Shown here: piece by piece, positions 5,843 to 8,581 of the stretch
How positions within the stretch are numbered: position 1 is the stretch's first letter
How the letters are laid out: every line of letters begins with the position of its first letter
Made by a program: the position numbers and the translations under genes
The notes under the pieces: generated by a model
The model's database searches: none
Told to the model about the DNA's origin: nothing
What the model saw: only the letters and a program-made list of their open reading frames with translations
Assembly: GCA_946479015.1 (NCBI GenBank)
Contig: CAMLEQ010000147.1
Location: forward strand, 1 to 8,581
Reading direction: 5' to 3'
Origin: an uncultured Gemmatimonadota bacterium
GTDB lineage: Bacteria > Gemmatimonadota > Gemmatimonadetes > Gemmatimonadales > Gemmatimonadaceae
Length of the DNA: 8,581 nt

Positions 5843-6762
5843 CGCCCGCACTCCTCGCGCACGAGCGCCGCGTAGGCGTCGCGCACGCGCCGGGTGACCT
5901 CCCCGATGACACCGGTGCCGATGGCACGGCCGTCGAGGCGGACCACGGGGGCGATCTCCCGGATGGAGCTGGTGAGGAAGACCTCGCTGGCGGCCGACAG
6001 CTCGGCGGGGGCGAGCACGCGCTCGACGGCGGGACGCGCGTGCGCAGCGGCGATGCCGAGCACCGCCTCGCGCGTGATCCCCGGCAGGACGCCGCACGAG
6101 AGCGGCGGCGTCACGAGCACGCCGTCCACCACCGCGAACAGGTTGCTCGCGGTGGCCTCGGAAACGTGGCCGGCGGTGTCGAGGAAGATCGCCTCGTCGG
6201 CGCCGGCCGCGCGCGCCTCGGCGAGCGCGATGATGGCCTCGGCGTAGGCGAGGCCCTTCACGCCGGCGGTCGCCGCGTGCTCGTTCCGCCGCGCCCGCGC
6301 GACGCGCGCCGCGAGCGGAGCGCCCGCCGGGGATGGGGGCCCGTCGATCGGGTGAATGGCGACCACCACGGTGGGCGCCGCGTCCGGCGCCGGCGCGAGG
6401 CCGCGCGCGCCGACGCCGCGGCTCACCGTGATGCGCAGCGCGCCGTCGACGAGCCCTGCACGCCTCGCGTCGCGGACTGCGTCATTCACCATGGCCGGAA
6501 GCGTCGCGGGGAGCGGGAGCGCCAGCACGCGCGCGCCGGCGGAGAGACGCCCGAGGTGGCGATCGAGTCGGAAGGGCGTCCCACCGTACACGCGCACCGT
6601 CTCGAACAGCCCGTCGGCGAGCGTGAAGCCGCGATCGAGCGCGGACAGGTGGGGCGCCGACGGGTCCGCCGCGCGCCCGTTCACCCAGAGGAGCGGTGCT
6701 CCCACCCTCGCTCCCGCCCGGGGCGGTGCCGCGTCCGCGACTTCGCGCGCCCCCGAGCTCAC
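5839..6762 (-). CDS. pabC: Aminodeoxychorismate lyase (class IV PLP aminotransferase fold)
   Basis: A 307-residue fold-type IV PLP enzyme, predicted to release pyruvate from 4-amino-4-deoxychorismate to give 4-aminobenzoate. Visible features are LLWVNGR (24-30), SALDRGFTLADGLFET (40-55), FRLDRHLGRL (64-73), ITVSRG, the likely Schiff-base lysine K169 in GVKGLAYAEAI, E202 in SEATASNLF (201-209), GVLPGITREAVL (224-235) and FLTSSIREI (262-270). Branched-chain and D-amino-acid aminotransferases share this fold, so sequence alone is not decisive; the pabB and pabA neighbours make the lyase call. The start GTG 6762 overlaps the pabA stop by 4 nt (GTGA). The first 20 or so residues are Ala/Arg-rich and not conserved, so a start further in (for example the Val codon at residue 20) is possible. 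Confidence 0.87.
   Translation of the reverse strand: MSSGAREVADAAPPRAGARVGAPLLWVNGRAADPSAPHLSALDRGFTLADGLFETVRVYGGTPFRLDRHLGRLSAGARVLALPLPATLPAMVNDAVRDARRAGLVDGALRITVSRGVGARGLAPAPDAAPTVVVAIHPIDGPPSPAGAPLAARVARARRNEHAATAGVKGLAYAEAIIALAEARAAGADEAIFLDTAGHVSEATASNLFAVVDGVLVTPPLSCGVLPGITREAVLGIAAAHARPAVERVLAPAELSAASEVFLTSSIREIAPVVRLDGRAIGTGVIGEVTRRVRDAYAALVREECGR
5851..5856 (-). promoter_or_regulatory. Ribosome binding site of the DUF447 gene inside pabC
   Basis: GAGGAG lies 8 bases before GTG 5842, within the last codons of pabC. It decides the DUF447 start and lets the downstream gene be translated both by coupling and by new initiation. Confidence 0.6.
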
Positions 6763-7421
6763 CGGACGAGCTCGACCGGCGGCGGAGTGAACAGGTCGCC
6801 CGCAGGCGCGGCGAAGGCGAGGTCGGCCCGATCGGGGAGCTCGCCCCCCCGCGCCGCCGCGCCACGCAGGAAGCGGTCGAGCATGCGGTAGCCGTGCTCG
6901 GTGAGCGCCGACTCGGGGTGGAACTGGACGCCCACCACCGGATGCTCGCGGTGCTCGACGGCCATGATCTCACCGTCCTCGGACCGTGCGATCACGCGCA
7001 GCGCCGGCGGAAGCGACTCGGGGGCGATCACCAGGGAGTGATAGCGCGTGGCAACGAACGGGGAGGGGAGCCCGGCGAAGATGCCGCCCCCGTCGTGATG
7101 GATGCGCGAGGGCTTCCCGTGCATGGGCTGCCGCGCGCGCACGATCTCCGCGCCGTACGCCGCGCCGATGCACTGGTGACCGAGGCAGACACCGAGCACG
7201 GGCGTGGCGGCGCCGAACCGGCGCACCACCTCGGTGGAGATGCCGGCCTCGGCGGGAGAGCAGGGGCCGGGGGAGATGATGATGTGCGACGGCGCGAGCG
7301 CCGCGATCTCCTCGATCGTCACCGCATCGTGGCGGCGCACCACCGGCTCGTCGCCGAGCTCGCGCACGTAGCGCGCGAGGTTGTAGACGAACGAGTCGTA
7401 GTTGTCGATGAGGAGGATCAT
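6759..7421 (-). CDS. pabA: Aminodeoxychorismate synthase glutamine amidotransferase subunit
   Basis: A 220-residue class I glutamine amidotransferase that hydrolyses glutamine and passes ammonia to PabB. Visible motifs are LLIDNYDSFVYNLARY (3-18), IIISPGPCSPAEAGIS (47-62), the nucleophile elbow GVCLGHQ with C79, and FHPES with H168 and E170 completing the triad. The domain normally ends near residue 190; here a Pro/Ala-rich tail of about 30 residues (from GGELPDRADL to PPPVELVR) follows. The ATG at 7421 overlaps the pabB stop as ATGA, indicating translational coupling with its partner subunit. TrpG is the close alternative; pairing with a PIKGT-type PabB and with pabC and mptG supports PabA. 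It might also serve anthranilate synthase if the genome lacks trpG. Confidence 0.92.
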   Translation of the reverse strand: MILLIDNYDSFVYNLARYVRELGDEPVVRRHDAVTIEEIAALAPSHIIISPGPCSPAEAGISTEVVRRFGAATPVLGVCLGHQCIGAAYGAEIVRARQPMHGKPSRIHHDGGGIFAGLPSPFVATRYHSLVIAPESLPPALRVIARSEDGEIMAVEHREHPVVGVQFHPESALTEHGYRMLDRFLRGAAARGGELPDRADLAFAAPAGDLFTPPPVELVR

Positions 7422-8581
7422 GCTGGCTGCGGGGAACCGTGTGGCACGCGCGCGAGCGCCGCGATGAGCGCGCGCGCCTTGTCGAGCGTTTCGCGGTACT
7501 CCTGCTCCGGATCCGAGTCGGCGACGATGCCGCCGCCAACGTTAAAATACACGCGGTTCCCGAGGGCGGCATAGGTGCGGATGACGATGCTCGTGTCCAT
7601 CGTCCCGCCGATGCCGAGATAGCCGATCGCGCCGCAGTAGATCCCGCGCCGCGACGGCTCGAGCTCGGCAATGATCTCCATCGCGCGCACCTTCGGGGCG
7701 CCGGTGATCGAGCCGCCGGGGAAGGCGGCACAGAGCAGGTCCACGGCGTCGCGCCCCGGCTCGAGCTCGCCGGTGATGGTGGACACCAGATGGTGCACGG
7801 TGGGATGGTGCTCGAGCGCGAACAGCTCCGGCACCCGCACCGAGCCCGGCGCGCAGACGCGCGACAGGTCGTTGCGCAGCAGGTCCACGATCATGAGGTT
7901 CTCGGCGCGGTCCTTCGGGCTGTCGGCGAGCGCGCGCGCGAGCGCGGCGTCGTGGGCGGGGTGGATGCCGCGCGGTCGCGTCCCCTTGATCGGCCGCGCC
8001 TCCACGTGCCCGGCGCCATCGGCGCGCAAAAAGCGCTCGGGGGAGGCGCTGACGACGCACAGCTCGCCGAAGTCGAGGAAGGCGGCGAAGGGCGCCGGGT
8101 TGATCGCGCGCAGCCGGGTGTAGAGCGACCACGGCGGCTCGCGCAGCGGCGCCTCGAGGCGCTGCGACAGGTTCGCCTGGAAGATGTCGCCGGCCACGAT
8201 GTACTCGCGCACGCGGGTGACGGCATCGAGGTAGCCGCGGTGCGTGAACGAGGAGCGGAGCTCGATCGCGGCGCCCTGCTCGACGTCCTCGACGGGATAG
8301 GCGGGCGCGGCCGTCACGCCGGCGGGGAGGACGCGGGGCGCGGGCGGTCCGGCGGCATGCTCCGGCGTGGGAGACTCGAGGCGCCGCCGCACCATCGCGA
8401 ACCGCTCCACGGCGCGCCGCCGCCCCCGCTCCCCGGTCTCCGGGATCCCGGTGGACACGATCCACGCGCGCCGCTCGACGTGATCCCACGCGATCACCCA
8501 GTCGTAGAGCGCGAGCATGGCGTCGGGGATGCGCAGGTCGTCGTGGCGCGGCGATGGCAGCCGCTCGAGCACGGCGCCCCA
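7418..8581 (-). CDS. pabB: Aminodeoxychorismate synthase component I (5' end beyond window)
   Basis: The C-terminal 387 residues are visible; the frame is open at the right edge, so the true N-terminus, probably another 60-100 residues, lies outside. PabB converts chorismate and ammonia to 4-amino-4-deoxychorismate. Visible chorismate-binding motifs are YLDAVTRVREYIVAGDIFQANLSQ (in part, 117-140), SASPERFL (178-185), PIKGTRPRG (197-205), ENLMIVDLLRNDLSRV (227-242), FPGGSITGAPKVRAMEII (287-304) and FNVGGGIVADSDPEQEY (346-362). The Lys in PIKGT (codon 7987-7985) is diagnostic: aminodeoxychorismate synthases carry this lysine, whereas anthranilate synthases have PIAGT. It is the most upstream visible gene of the operon, so the promoter is outside the window. 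Confidence 0.93.
   Translation of the reverse strand, partial: WGAVLERLPSPRHDDLRIPDAMLALYDWVIAWDHVERRAWIVSTGIPETGERGRRRAVERFAMVRRRLESPTPEHAAGPPAPRVLPAGVTAAPAYPVEDVEQGAAIELRSSFTHRGYLDAVTRVREYIVAGDIFQANLSQRLEAPLREPPWSLYTRLRAINPAPFAAFLDFGELCVVSASPERFLRADGAGHVEARPIKGTRPRGIHPAHDAALARALADSPKDRAENLMIVDLLRNDLSRVCAPGSVRVPELFALEHHPTVHHLVSTITGELEPGRDAVDLLCAAFPGGSITGAPKVRAMEIIAELEPSRRGIYCGAIGYLGIGGTMDTSIVIRTYAALGNRVYFNVGGGIVADSDPEQEYRETLDKARALIAALARVPHGSPQPA

Noticed and set aside
5843..6097. Upstream extension of the DUF447 frame
   Set aside because: It is Arg-rich and overlaps pabC in another frame. It is a GC-rich shadow.
5839..6762. Branched-chain or D-amino-acid aminotransferase for the class IV PLP gene
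   Set aside because: It has the same fold, but the coupled pabB and pabA genes make aminodeoxychorismate lyase far more likely.
7418..8581. Anthranilate synthase TrpE for the component I gene
   Set aside because: The motif is PIKGT, not the PIAGT of TrpE, and the neighbours are pabC and mptG rather than trp genes.

Overview
This GC-rich bacterial window looks like part of a methylotrophy (C1-oxidation) locus. The left end carries the last 64 residues of a PQQ-dependent alcohol dehydrogenase that resembles the lanthanide-type methanol dehydrogenase XoxF. The right half carries genes for tetrahydromethanopterin (H4MPT), the coenzyme that takes up formaldehyde. GC content, gene style (Ala/Thr-rich secreted proteins, long antisense open frames) and gene content fit an uncultivated soil or freshwater group such as Gemmatimonadota or its neighbours. 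This taxonomic guess is an inference and is weakly supported.

Left module, plus strand, 1-3027. The order is: xoxF 3' end; a hairpin terminator (227-267); xoxJ (306-1184), a periplasmic substrate-binding-like partner of the dehydrogenase; a monoheme c-type cytochrome with a lipoprotein-type signal and a very long Thr/Ala-rich tether (1269-2147), the likely electron acceptor (XoxG role); a strong hairpin (2171-2208); and an exported pentapeptide-repeat protein (GTG start at 2233, to 3027). The enzyme, its partner and its cytochrome form a periplasmic methanol-oxidising unit. The role of the pentapeptide protein is unknown.

Middle, 3028-4279. A DoxX-like membrane protein runs on the minus strand (3052-3585), converging on the pentapeptide gene. 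Diverging from it is a plus-strand gene (3686-4279) for a secreted protein that I read as a JAB/JAMM (MPN-fold) metalloprotease homologue, from an E ... HTH ... SxxD pattern.

Right module, minus strand, 8581-4276. The transcription order is pabB (5' end outside the window), pabA, pabC, a DUF447 gene and mptG (beta-RFAP synthase). The first four are joined by three 4-nt stop/start overlaps. Together pabB, pabA and pabC make 4-aminobenzoate from chorismate and glutamine, and mptG condenses it with phosphoribosyl pyrophosphate in the first committed step of methanopterin synthesis. The operon therefore couples precursor supply to coenzyme synthesis. It ends head-on against the JAMM-like gene, and the two stop codons share one CTAG.

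I see no tRNA, rRNA, CRISPR array, insertion sequence or other mobile element. No gene-free stretch exceeds about 110 bases.
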